Source of the DNA: DATFVA01 sp963745945
GTDB taxonomy: Bacteria; Bacteroidota; Ignavibacteria; Ignavibacteriales; Ignavibacteriaceae
Assembly: GCA_963745945.1 (NCBI GenBank)
Contig: CAVUZG010000007.1
Coordinates: 310,001-374,000 of the forward strand
DNA: 64,000 nt
Direction: 5' to 3'
Positions 27,960-36,596 of this stretch are shown piece after piece. Position 1 is the first letter of the stretch, and the number at the start of each line of letters is the position of its first letter. The position numbers were made by a program, and so were the translations under genes. The notes beneath the pieces were generated by a model. The model saw nothing but the letters and a program-made list of their open reading frames with translations, did no database searches and was not told the origin of the DNA.

Positions 27960-28524
27960 CTATTTTTTCATTTCGGTATAAATAAAATCCTTATCTATTT
28001 CTTTGAAAAATTTTCCATTTAAATCTTTTTCAGAAATGATAGGATTATCAACCCGCCAGTCAATGTTTAACTGCGGATCGTTAAAAATAATTGTTCGTTC
28101 ATGTTCCTTATCGTAAAAATCAGTGCATTTGTAAAGGAAAATTGCCGTATTGGAAAGCACAGAAAATCCATGAGCAAATCCCGGAGGTATCCATATCTGC
28201 GAATAATCATCTCCAGATAATTCAAAGGCAACTTGCATCCCGAATGTCGGAGAACCAAATCTGATATCAACAGCTATATCTAAAACTTTCCCTGCAATTA
28301 CCTGGCAAAGTTTTCCTTGTACTTTTTCTCCAACCTGGTAATGCAAGCCTCTTAATGTACCCTTCACAGATTTAGAAATATTATCCTGCACAAAATCCGT
28401 TTCAAGATTTTGTTCTGAAAACCGGCGCTTGTTAAATGACTCTAAAAATAATCCTCTTGAAATCCCGAGAAACATCAGGTTTAATTATTAAAACATCCGA
28501 TATGTTAGTCTCTCTAATTTCCAT
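27960..28524 (-). CDS. rmlC: dTDP-4-dehydrorhamnose 3,5-epimerase family protein (frameshifted near its start)
   Basis: A cupin epimerase of the RmlC family. The true start is ATG 28524 (MEIRETNISDVLIIKPDV); an extra base in a T run at 28460-28462 shifts the frame, and the rest reads in the next frame as SRGLFLESFNKRRFSEQNL. The catalytic histidine region GTLRGLHYQ, WIPPGFAHGFSVLS and YKCTDFYDKEHERTI are all intact. Without the correction only a truncated 171-residue form starting at an internal ATG would be read. No rmlB or rmlD is in the window, so a role outside rhamnose synthesis is possible. Confidence 0.85.
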
Positions 28525-28530
28525 TTATAA

Positions 28531-29400
28531 TTAACTATGATCTTTCAGATATTTTTCCAGATAGTCCCGGTATAATGAATCTGGCATACTGGAAATTTGT
28601 TCTTTAAATTCTTTTCTGTTTATATAATTCATTTTATAGGCTATCTCTTCAATACAAGCAACTTTTAATCCTTGTCTTTCTTCAATTACACCAAAAAAAT
28701 TTGAAGCCTGAAGTAAGGCGGTTGGATTTCCGGTATCAAGCCAAGCGATTCCCCTGCCAATTATCTCAACACCCAAATTTCCTTTTTTTAGATAGACATT
28801 ATTAACGTCCGTAATTTCAAGTTCACCTCTGGCTGATGGTTTTAATCCTTTTGAAATTTTAATTACATCATTGTCATAAATATAGAGACCAGGAACTGCG
28901 AAATCAGATTTTGGTTTTCTTGGCTTCTCCTCAATAGAAATTACTTTACCGTTTTTATCAAAATCCACGATACCATATCGTTGTGGATCATTAACACGAT
29001 ATCCAAAGATTGTTGCTCCATTTTTGTGCGTCTTTAAAGCCTTGTACCAAAAATCCAGGTAACCATAAAAAATATTATCTCCCAGAATTAAGCTTACACT
29101 GTCTTTACCTATAAATTTGTCACCAATAATAAAAGCTTCCGCAATACCTCTGGGTTCATTCTGAACAGCATAACTTATTTTTAATCCTACCTGAGATCCA
29201 TCTCCAAAAAGTTGCTTGTATAGTGGAATCGTTTCCTTGTTGGAAATGATAAGTATTTCACGAATTCCACCAAGCATTAAAATGGAAAGCGGATAGTAAA
29301 TCAGAGGTTTGTCATAAATCAGAGTAAGCTGTTTACTATAAACTTTTGTGATAGGATAAAGACGTGAACCTGAACCGCCAGCGAGTATAATACCTTTCAT
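28531..29400 (-). CDS. rmlA: Glucose-1-phosphate thymidylyltransferase
   Basis: A 289-residue nucleotidyltransferase that makes dTDP-glucose from dTTP and glucose-1-phosphate. The signature GIILAGGSGSRLYPITKVYSK (shortened) is at the N-terminus; then YDKPLIYYPLSILMLGGIRE, LILGDNIFYG, VPGLYIYDNDV and the WLDTGNPTALLQASNF segment. It is embedded between the WbpD-like acetyltransferase and the RmlC-like epimerase in one operon with 6-30 bp gaps. Confidence 0.93.
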   Translation of the reverse strand: MKGIILAGGSGSRLYPITKVYSKQLTLIYDKPLIYYPLSILMLGGIREILIISNKETIPLYKQLFGDGSQVGLKISYAVQNEPRGIAEAFIIGDKFIGKDSVSLILGDNIFYGYLDFWYKALKTHKNGATIFGYRVNDPQRYGIVDFDKNGKVISIEEKPRKPKSDFAVPGLYIYDNDVIKISKGLKPSARGELEITDVNNVYLKKGNLGVEIIGRGIAWLDTGNPTALLQASNFFGVIEERQGLKVACIEEIAYKMNYINRKEFKEQISSMPDSLYRDYLEKYLKDHS

Positions 29401-29429
29401 TAGTTAATTTCTTTTTTGATTGAAAAAAT

Positions 29430-30014
29430 TTAGACTTCTTTAACTAACCCGTTTTCTAATTGATATTTTTTACCTGACTTCCCACAGAAAGCAAGGCCAT
29501 CGCTATCAAAAATGAGTTTCTTTCCTGCTTCACTATACCAGCCTTTAATTTTTGCCGGGTTACCTACAACAAGTGCAAAATCCGGGACATCTTTAGTTAC
29601 AACTGCACCAGCACCAACAAAAGCAAATCTTCCTATTGTTATGCCGCAAACTATTGTTGAGTTGGCTCCAAGAGAAGCGCCTTCTTTGACAAGAGTATTT
29701 ATGTAAAACTCTGCTCCAACCTGGGGATATTTGGAGCGCGGGTTAAGAATATTTGTAAAAACCATTGAAGGACCACAGAACACATAATCTTCAAGTTCAA
29801 CACCCTCGTAAACAGAAACGTTATTCTGTATCTTTACAAAATTACCAATTGTCACATTATTTGCTATGTTCACATTCTGACCAAGTATACAGTTTTTACC
29901 TATTTTTGAACCAGACTGAACATGCGTGAAATGCCATATCTTACTATTTTCTCCAATTTCAACATTATCATCCACTACTGCGTATTGATTTACGAAATAT
30001 TTATTGTTTTCCAT
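29430..30014 (-). CDS. Left-handed beta-helix N-acetyltransferase, WbpD-like
   Basis: A 194-residue hexapeptide-repeat acyltransferase (VDDNVEIGENSKIWHFTHVQ, KIGKNCILGQNVNIANNVTI, VKEGASLGANSTIVCGITIG). It matches the WbpD/WlbB group, which N-acetylates the 3-amino group of UDP-GlcNAc(3NH2)A with acetyl-CoA. The short C-terminal tail (SGKKYQLENGLVKEV) is typical of these proteins. The neighbours supply the dehydrogenase, oxidase and aminotransferase steps, which strengthens the assignment. Confidence 0.85.
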   Translation of the reverse strand: MENNKYFVNQYAVVDDNVEIGENSKIWHFTHVQSGSKIGKNCILGQNVNIANNVTIGNFVKIQNNVSVYEGVELEDYVFCGPSMVFTNILNPRSKYPQVGAEFYINTLVKEGASLGANSTIVCGITIGRFAFVGAGAVVTKDVPDFALVVGNPAKIKGWYSEAGKKLIFDSDGLAFCGKSGKKYQLENGLVKEV

Positions 30015-30037
30015 AACTATTCCAAGTACTTTCCAGT

Positions 30038-31027
30038 TTAATTAGTTTTTATTTTTTCGCTCAGACACACTTGTGCTTTTTCAAGTATTTCCAGAACTTC
30101 TAATGCATGAATTCCATCAGTAAGGGGTTTTTTATTGTTAAGTATACATTCAAAAAAATGCTTCTGTTCCTCAGCAAGTGGCTGAAGGTTTTCAAATTCA
30201 ATTATTTCAAAATCATCCTCAAATTTTTGAAGTGCCCCGTTAATATTTCTGAAGCCTTTGGGATAGAACTTCAGTTTATCTTTCTTCAGACTATCTTCAA
30301 AGACAAACATTCCTTCTGCACCAATTACAACCAGTCTCTGCTCTTTAAAGGGATGAAGCCAACTAACAAAAATATGAGCGTAAATATTCCCAGGATATGA
30401 TAAATACGTTATTGTAGTATCTTCAATTTCGTTTTGTAAAATATCAGCACCTTTGGCGTCAATATAAACGGGATTACTTCCCAGCAGATATTGGATAACG
30501 GAAATATCATGCGGCGCAAAACTCCAAAGTATATTTTCTTCACTTCTAATTGCACCAAGATTAAGCCTGTTGCTATATATATATTGCAACTTTCCAATTT
30601 TGTTATTCTCGATCATCTCCTTCATTTTTTTAACAGCAGGATGATATAATAAAACGTGCCCCACCATCAATTTCATTCCAGTATTTTCTGCAATATCAAC
30701 CAGTTCTCTGGCTTCAGAAGAAATTAAAGTAATTGGTTTTTCCACCAGAACATTTTTGCCTTTCTCCAATGCTTCTTTAGCAATTTTAAAATGTGTTTCG
30801 GCAGGAGTAGCTATTATCAGAGCGTTAATATTAGGGTTGTCAATTAAATCTTCAAGTCTGGTTGTGAATGGAATGTCTGCAGATATTTCCGCAATTCTTT
30901 CCGAAGCTTTTGGATTAAAGTCACATACAAATTTTAATTTATCACCCAGCAATTGGTAAGATGTCCGAACATGATTTATACCCCATCTGCCCGCGCCTAT
31001 AATACCTAAATTTATCCCGTCAACCAT
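30038..31027 (-). CDS. Gfo/Idh/MocA oxidoreductase, WbpB-like
   Basis: A 329-residue NAD-dependent oxidoreductase with the Rossmann motif LGIIGAGRWGINHVR, the EKPI motif (VLVEKPITLISSEA) and a C-terminal alpha/beta substrate domain (SFAPHDISVIQYLLG). In the WbpA-E pathway this enzyme oxidises C3 of UDP-GlcNAcA. It follows the WbpA-like gene after a single base, so the two are coupled. Confidence 0.87.
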   Translation of the reverse strand: MVDGINLGIIGAGRWGINHVRTSYQLLGDKLKFVCDFNPKASERIAEISADIPFTTRLEDLIDNPNINALIIATPAETHFKIAKEALEKGKNVLVEKPITLISSEARELVDIAENTGMKLMVGHVLLYHPAVKKMKEMIENNKIGKLQYIYSNRLNLGAIRSEENILWSFAPHDISVIQYLLGSNPVYIDAKGADILQNEIEDTTITYLSYPGNIYAHIFVSWLHPFKEQRLVVIGAEGMFVFEDSLKKDKLKFYPKGFRNINGALQKFEDDFEIIEFENLQPLAEEQKHFFECILNNKKPLTDGIHALEVLEILEKAQVCLSEKIKTN

Positions 31028-31028
31028 A

Positions 31029-32363
31029 CTAAGCCTTTTCTATCTTTATATTATTTATAATCCCATGTCTTGAGAACGCATTCCTGCTATCTACTATAAG
31101 ATTTGAATTTTCAGCAATCATTTTATAATCATAATCGGTATGATCAGTACTTAAAACAACAAGATCAAATTTTTGAAGATTTTCTTTTGTTAATTCTACT
31201 GATTCCATATCAAAATTATACTTACGGGTCTTTGGAAGTTTGGCGACAAATGGATCATTATAAAAAACATCGCTTCCTTTTTCACGGAAAAGTTCTATAA
31301 GTCTTAATGAAGGGGATTCCCGCATATCATCAATATCTTTCTTATAAGCAACTCCAAGAATAAGAATTTTTGAACCATTCAGAGATTTTTTGACCTTATT
31401 CAAGGCTTCACTACTTTTATCTACAACATAATACGGCATATGAGTGTTTACTTCTCCAGCGAGTTCAATGAAACGCGTATGCATTTCATATTCACGCGCT
31501 TTCCAAGTTAAATAAAACGGATCAATAGGGATGCAATGTCCTCCCAATCCCGGGCCCGGGAAAAAAGGATGGAATCCAAAAGGTTTAGTTGAGGCAGCTT
31601 CTATAACTTCCCATACATCAATACCCATTTTATCAAATACCATCTTCAGTTCATTAACCAGTGCTATGTTTACAGAACGATAAATATTTTCTGTGAGTTT
31701 TGTTGCTTCAGCAGCCCTTGTTGAAGATACCGGAACAGTTTTTACAACAACGTTATTGTATAATGAACATGCAATTTTTACACAGTTAGGTGTAATACCC
31801 CCTACAACTTTAGGTATTGTTGAAGTATTGAAACTCGGATTGTTCGGATCCTCTCTTTCCGGTGAAAATGAGAGATAAAAATCTTCTCCCACTACAAATT
31901 TTTTCCCCCCGTCACACTCTCCGACTTTTTCAAACAAGGGTAGCAAAATTTCATCTGTGGTTCCGGGATATGTCGTTGATTCAAGTGAAACTAATTGTCC
32001 TCTTCTGAGATATTTTGCAATAGTTTCCGTCGTGTTGATAATATATGTCATATCAGGTTCACGGTGTTCATTAAGGGGAGTAGGAACACAAATAATTACT
32101 GCATCAGTTTCAGGGAGTCTATCAAATTCTACTGTGGCTGAAAATTTTTTAGAGGCTATAACTTTTTTTATCCTGTCGGCAGAAATATGTTTTATGTAGG
32201 TTTTACCTTCACTAAGATTTTCAACTTTTTTCTGATCCAAATCAAATCCAATGACCCTAAAACCTTTGGAGGCAAATTCCAACCCAAGGGGAAGCCCTAC
32301 ATAACCTAATCCAATTATCCCAATTACCGCAGATTTATTTTCAATTTTTTTTAATAATTCCAT
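31029..32363 (-). CDS. Nucleotide sugar dehydrogenase, WbpA-like (UDP-GlcNAc 6-dehydrogenase)
   Basis: A 444-residue UDP-sugar dehydrogenase with GIIGLGYVGLPLGLEFASKG at the N-terminus, VPTPLNEHREPDMTYI, the lysine in RAAEATKLTENIYRSVNIA and the catalytic cysteine in PGPGLGGHCIPIDPFYL. This branch oxidises UDP-GlcNAc (or UDP-ManNAc) twice to the uronic acid. It is the first gene of the operon reading down to gmd; the 194 bp before it and after the mgtE stop would hold the promoter. Confidence 0.88.
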   Translation of the reverse strand: MELLKKIENKSAVIGIIGLGYVGLPLGLEFASKGFRVIGFDLDQKKVENLSEGKTYIKHISADRIKKVIASKKFSATVEFDRLPETDAVIICVPTPLNEHREPDMTYIINTTETIAKYLRRGQLVSLESTTYPGTTDEILLPLFEKVGECDGGKKFVVGEDFYLSFSPEREDPNNPSFNTSTIPKVVGGITPNCVKIACSLYNNVVVKTVPVSSTRAAEATKLTENIYRSVNIALVNELKMVFDKMGIDVWEVIEAASTKPFGFHPFFPGPGLGGHCIPIDPFYLTWKAREYEMHTRFIELAGEVNTHMPYYVVDKSSEALNKVKKSLNGSKILILGVAYKKDIDDMRESPSLRLIELFREKGSDVFYNDPFVAKLPKTRKYNFDMESVELTKENLQKFDLVVLSTDHTDYDYKMIAENSNLIVDSRNAFSRHGIINNIKIEKA

Positions 32364-32557
32364 ACCGTCCTTGTAGTTACAAATTTAAGTTCTAATCCTT
32401 ATTCGTGAGCAAAAAGGGATCGGGTTACACCTTACTAAAGGTATTCTTAATTACATCAATTTTTTTTTAGACAAAGTATAAATTTACTGAGGAAAGTGGA
32501 AAGGACAAAATTGTAATTAGACTAGATTATAGACCTAAAACAAGTAAAAATCCCATT

Positions 32558-33937
32558 TCAAAGCAATGTTCCGCTAAGAATAAAAATTGCCACCATAAAA
32601 TAAATTATCAACCCAACTACATCCACAATAGTTGCTACCAGCGGGGCACTGGAAGTAGCAGGATCTGCTCCTAATTTTTTTAAAATAAATGGTAACATTG
32701 ATCCAGACAAAGTCCCCCACAAAACTACCCCTACTAAAGCTATAGAAACTGTAAGTCCAATCAGAAACCAATGGGCGCCATAGACATCCGAAGTTGCCTG
32801 CCATATAGAAATTCTTAAAAAACCGATTATTGCCAGAATAACGCCAAGTATAACACCTGAAATAATCTCTCTCCTCATAACAAAAAACCAATCTTTTAGC
32901 GAGATTTCACCAAGGGAGAGAGCACGGATAACAAGTGTAGATGCCTGAGAACCGGAATTGCCACCACTCGAAATTATCAGTGGAATAAACAAACTTAGAA
33001 CAACAGCTTTGCTGATTTGATTCTCAAAAAGTCCCATTGCAGTTGCTGTAAACATCTCTCCAACGAACAATAAAGCAAGCCAGCCTCCACGTTTTTTAAT
33101 CATTTCAAACAATGATATTGATGAATATGCTTCCTCAAGAGCAGTGACACCTCCTAATTTATGAATGTCTTCCGTTGCTTCTTCTTCTGCAACATCAAGT
33201 ACATCATCCACGGTAACTATTCCTAAGAGCACACCGAAGGAATCTACAACAGGAAGAGCAATACGGTCATATTTTTTAAATATTTCAACCGCCGTTTCCT
33301 GATCATCATAAACGTTCAAAGCAGTATAATTTTCATCCATAAGATCGAGAACTCTCAAGTTTAACTCGGCAAGAAGTATTTCACGGATTCTAACATCATC
33401 AATTAATTTCCCCTTTTCATTAATAACATAAAGATTGTTAATCGTTTCTTTATCATTTCCATTTTTTCTTATATAGTCAAGTACACCTTCAATTGTCCAC
33501 TCCGGTTTTACTGCAAGGTAATCTGGTGTCATTAACCTTCCAACACTATCTTCGGGATATCCTAGCAGTGTACGTGCTATCTGCCTTTCTTCAGCAGAAA
33601 GCATCATCATTAACTGCCGGGCAGCACTACTTGGTAAATCTTCCAATAATGCTGTACGATCATCAGGAGACATTTCATTTAATATTGATGCTACTTCCTC
33701 TTTGCCCATGGCTTTAAGCAAAGTTACCTGCATATCAAATTCCATATATTCAAAGGTATCTGCTGCAAGGTCATATGGAAGAACGCGAAAAACTACTGCT
33801 TGTTCATTTTCGGTAAGTTCAGAGATTAGTTCGGCTATATCGGCTGGTGACCAGTCACTTAAAACTTCTTTGAGAGTGCTAAGCTTTCGCTCCTCTATTA
33901 AGGATTTTATTTCCGGCCGTAATAATTGACTCAGCAT
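32558..33937 (-). CDS. mgtE: Magnesium transporter MgtE
   Basis: A 459-residue channel: an N-terminal helical MgtE_N superhelix (LSDWSPADIAELISELTENE), two CBS domains (GRLMTPDYLAVKPEWTIEGV, then VLDLMDENYTALNVYDDQET) and five membrane helices at the C-terminus (GGWLALLFVGEMFTATAMG, GGNSGSQASTLVIRALSLGE pore motif, ADPATSSAPLVATIVDVVG). It imports Mg2+ and closes when the CBS/N domains bind Mg2+. AGGAG lies before the start. I see no M-box riboswitch in the short upstream region. Confidence 0.94.
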   Translation of the reverse strand: MLSQLLRPEIKSLIEERKLSTLKEVLSDWSPADIAELISELTENEQAVVFRVLPYDLAADTFEYMEFDMQVTLLKAMGKEEVASILNEMSPDDRTALLEDLPSSAARQLMMMLSAEERQIARTLLGYPEDSVGRLMTPDYLAVKPEWTIEGVLDYIRKNGNDKETINNLYVINEKGKLIDDVRIREILLAELNLRVLDLMDENYTALNVYDDQETAVEIFKKYDRIALPVVDSFGVLLGIVTVDDVLDVAEEEATEDIHKLGGVTALEEAYSSISLFEMIKKRGGWLALLFVGEMFTATAMGLFENQISKAVVLSLFIPLIISSGGNSGSQASTLVIRALSLGEISLKDWFFVMRREIISGVILGVILAIIGFLRISIWQATSDVYGAHWFLIGLTVSIALVGVVLWGTLSGSMLPFILKKLGADPATSSAPLVATIVDVVGLIIYFMVAIFILSGTLL

Positions 33938-34093
33938 TTTATCTCTCCTAACTTTAAGTGAACACTTTATTTTTACATATTCTTTGTCTTTTAAATAATA
34001 TTTTAAGAAAAGTTATAAAAAATATATTTTAATGTTTGAAAAAACAACGCATTGGTATTTATTATTATAGTTACATTTCAAAAAAGATCAAAT

Positions 34094-35239
34094 ATGTACA
34101 AAATATTAATAGATGAAAATATTCCTTTAGCAGAAGAAGCCTTTAAAGAATTTGGAACTCCGAAATTATTACCGGGTCGTGATATAAATAAATTTACAAT
34201 AAAAGATACTGATATTTTAATAGTAAGATCGATTACCAGAGTTAATGAATCTCTCTTAAAAGGAAGCTCCGTTAAATTTGTAGGAACAACAACGATTGGA
34301 ACAGATCATATCGATTTGAAATATCTCGAAGATAGGGAAATCGGTTTTGCTAATGCTCCAGGCTGTAATGCTGATTCCGTAGCTGAATATGTTTATTCAG
34401 GAATAATAAAAATTGCTGCTGAAAAAGAAATTAAATTAAAAGAGAAGACTATCGGGATAATTGGCTGCGGAAATATCGGTAGCCGTGTAGCTGCAATTGC
34501 AAAAAATTTCGGAATGAATACTTTGCTGAATGATCCCCCGTTAAAAAGACAAACAGGAGAAAAATATTTTATCCGATATGAGGAAGCTTTAACTGCAGAT
34601 ATAATCACTTATCATGTTCCTTTAACAATGGAAGGTGTAGATAAAACGTTTCATATGTTATCTGAAAAACAGCTAAAAAATTTTAATCATGATAAACTAA
34701 TTTTTAATACTTCCAGGGGAAGTGTTGTTTCAAATGATGATCTGAAGAAGTTTCTGACTAAAAATAATCTCAATGTGGTTCTTGATGTTTGGGAGAATGA
34801 ACCTGCAATTGATATTGATTTATTAGAGCATCTAAATTTTGCCACTCCACATATTGCCGGTTATTCATATGAAGGAAAAGTGAATGGAACAATAATGGTT
34901 TATGAAGCGTTGCGTAAATTTTTTAATAAAAATGGAATTGGTTGGCAGCCAATATTGCCTGATGTCGAAAATTCAATTCTGGATTTTCCTCGTTCTGAAA
35001 GCCTTGAAAAATCTCTTAATAAAATAATCACCAAAATTTATGACATAGAAAATGATGATATTAATTTAAGAGAAATCAAAAAACAGGATGAAAATGAAAG
35101 AGGAAAATATTTTGATCAGTTAAGAAAAAATTACCCGATAAGGAGAGAATTTAATAATTACACTATAAGGATTAATAAAAATCTGAAAGAGGAAATAAAT
35201 ATTTTGAAGGCTTTAAGATTTAATTTAATTGTGGATTAA
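34094..35239 (+). CDS. pdxB: 4-phosphoerythronate dehydrogenase
   Basis: A 381-residue D-2-hydroxyacid dehydrogenase of pyridoxal phosphate (DXP-dependent) synthesis. It has the NAD loop GIIGCGNIGSRVAAI, substrate residues in FVGTTTIGTDHID, NTSRGSVV (catalytic Arg region), DVWENEP (Glu) and TPHIAGYSYEGK (His), and the C-terminal PdxB dimerisation domain. The start at 34094 is an ATG and gives the PdxB length; a TTG 14 codons upstream adds an odd hydrophobic stretch. Other pdx genes are not in the window. Confidence 0.88.
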   Translation: MYKILIDENIPLAEEAFKEFGTPKLLPGRDINKFTIKDTDILIVRSITRVNESLLKGSSVKFVGTTTIGTDHIDLKYLEDREIGFANAPGCNADSVAEYVYSGIIKIAAEKEIKLKEKTIGIIGCGNIGSRVAAIAKNFGMNTLLNDPPLKRQTGEKYFIRYEEALTADIITYHVPLTMEGVDKTFHMLSEKQLKNFNHDKLIFNTSRGSVVSNDDLKKFLTKNNLNVVLDVWENEPAIDIDLLEHLNFATPHIAGYSYEGKVNGTIMVYEALRKFFNKNGIGWQPILPDVENSILDFPRSESLEKSLNKIITKIYDIENDDINLREIKKQDENERGKYFDQLRKNYPIRREFNNYTIRINKNLKEEINILKALRFNLIVD

Positions 35240-35241
35240 TT

Positions 35242-36054
35242 TTAATGATCAAGTTTAAACTCCAAAGGAATTACCAACTGAGTTTTTACTGGTTTCCCTC
35301 GTATTAAACCGGGAGAAAATTTGGTATAAAGAATTGTTATGCGGGCTACATCATCACAGCCGTAACCAATTCCGCTTTCTACCTCTGCTTTGGTTACATC
35401 TCCATTCTGATCAATAAACGTTCTTACTTTTACCGTACCTTCGATATCATGCTCTCTGGCATATGTAGGATAAACCAGTTTTTTCTGTAATTGAGCGATT
35501 CCTCCGATTGGTTCCGGCATAACTTCAGCGCTTAAATAATATGCAGGATCGTCTTCATAATTATCTTCTTTTATTGCTGGCGGGACAAGCATTTCTTCCG
35601 TTTTTTTGCCTCTACTTTTATCTACAATAGTTTTTTCAGGAGTTTTATCAATTGTAGCAATCTCAGTATTTTCTCCTGGTACTTCTTCCACAGGTTGTTC
35701 TTCAATTACCCTTTTACCTTCAGTAAAATCTTTATCAGCAACCCAAATCCCGTTATCATCAAAATATGAAGTTGGCCCCTCCCTTTTTCCATTTTCAAGA
35801 GTAAATTGTTCTTTTAATTTTCCATTTTCATCATATTGTTTTACCAACCCATCTACCTTACCGTTTGTATAGTTTACTTCCTCTTTAATCTTACCATTTT
35901 CAAAATAAAACCTGGCTTCTCCATCCCGTATATTTCTTGAAAAATTAATTTCGGATTTTAATGAATCATTAGGATAAAATGATTTAACAAGTCCTTCCTG
36001 CGCGAAAGAAGTAGAAAGAAAAATAGTTAAAAAGAAAATCGTTTTCATTTTCAT
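35242..36054 (-). CDS. Exported MORN-repeat protein with TonB C-terminal domain
   Basis: A 270-residue protein with a short signal peptide (IFFLTIFLSTSFAQ), MORN-like repeats (GEARFYFENGKIKEEVNYTN, GLVKQYDENGKLKEQF, GPTSYFDDNG), a charged proline/glutamate linker and a TonB_C domain (GTVKVRTFIDQNGDVTKAEV, then KFSPGLIRGKPVKTQLVI). There is no membrane anchor other than the signal, unlike classic TonB, so it may not transduce energy by the usual route. The gene converges with pdxB, 2 bp apart. Confidence 0.8.
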   Translation of the reverse strand: MKMKTIFFLTIFLSTSFAQEGLVKSFYPNDSLKSEINFSRNIRDGEARFYFENGKIKEEVNYTNGKVDGLVKQYDENGKLKEQFTLENGKREGPTSYFDDNGIWVADKDFTEGKRVIEEQPVEEVPGENTEIATIDKTPEKTIVDKSRGKKTEEMLVPPAIKEDNYEDDPAYYLSAEVMPEPIGGIAQLQKKLVYPTYAREHDIEGTVKVRTFIDQNGDVTKAEVESGIGYGCDDVARITILYTKFSPGLIRGKPVKTQLVIPLEFKLDH

Positions 36055-36092
36055 CTTGTTAAATTACAAAAACAGAGTTGATAAGTTAAAAA

Positions 36093-36596
36093 TTAATTCT
36101 TTATTATAAGAGGCAGAAATATAGTAATGAGAAAGGTAATGATGCCTAAACCAAAAATTATATAACCTATTTCAGTATCATAACTTAATAATCCGGTCTG
36201 GTTCAAAATCCAGTTCCAGTCGTGGTAAACTTTATTTCCCCCAAGCAAATGGAGTTTACGTGCGCTCGCATCCGCTGCATAAGCACTAATATTAATAAAG
36301 TTCTGACCCAGCCAGAGTAACGCGAATTGAACCCCGGTAATATAGTTGTTCCTTAAAAAATAATAAGCCATTATCGAGGGAAGAATAACCTGCATTAGAG
36401 AGCCACCCAGAGTATATATAAATTTCCCAAAGATCATAAAAAAGATATGCCCGGCTTCATGAATTACAAGATCTGCATTATCAATAAATGTGTAATGGCC
36501 TCTGTTAAGTGTGTAATATAAAGCAATTGGAAATATTATTAAGGAAGGAATCCATCTTATCAGAACTGATTTGGATATATGCTTTTGAAGCCCCAA
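36093..36596 (-). CDS. Small membrane protein with HEAGH zinc-peptidase-like motif
   Basis: A 167-residue protein with four or so hydrophobic helices. HEAGH (His46-Glu47-His50) fits the HExxH zinc-binding motif and lies at a helix end (LVIHEAGHIFFMIFG), followed by GGSLMQVILPSIMAYYF. I recognise similar hypothetical proteins in Bacteroidota but no assigned function. No ATG precedes the motif; the frame starts TTG immediately after the stop codon of the sensor kinase, in the same frame, so readthrough or an unusual start are both possible. Confidence 0.65.
   Translation of the reverse strand: MGLQKHISKSVLIRWIPSLIIFPIALYYTLNRGHYTFIDNADLVIHEAGHIFFMIFGKFIYTLGGSLMQVILPSIMAYYFLRNNYITGVQFALLWLGQNFINISAYAADASARKLHLLGGNKVYHDWNWILNQTGLLSYDTEIGYIIFGLGIITFLITIFLPLIIKN

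Noticed and set aside
33938..34093. M-box magnesium riboswitch before mgtE
   Set aside because: The spacer shared with pdxB is too short and lacks the conserved M-box stems.
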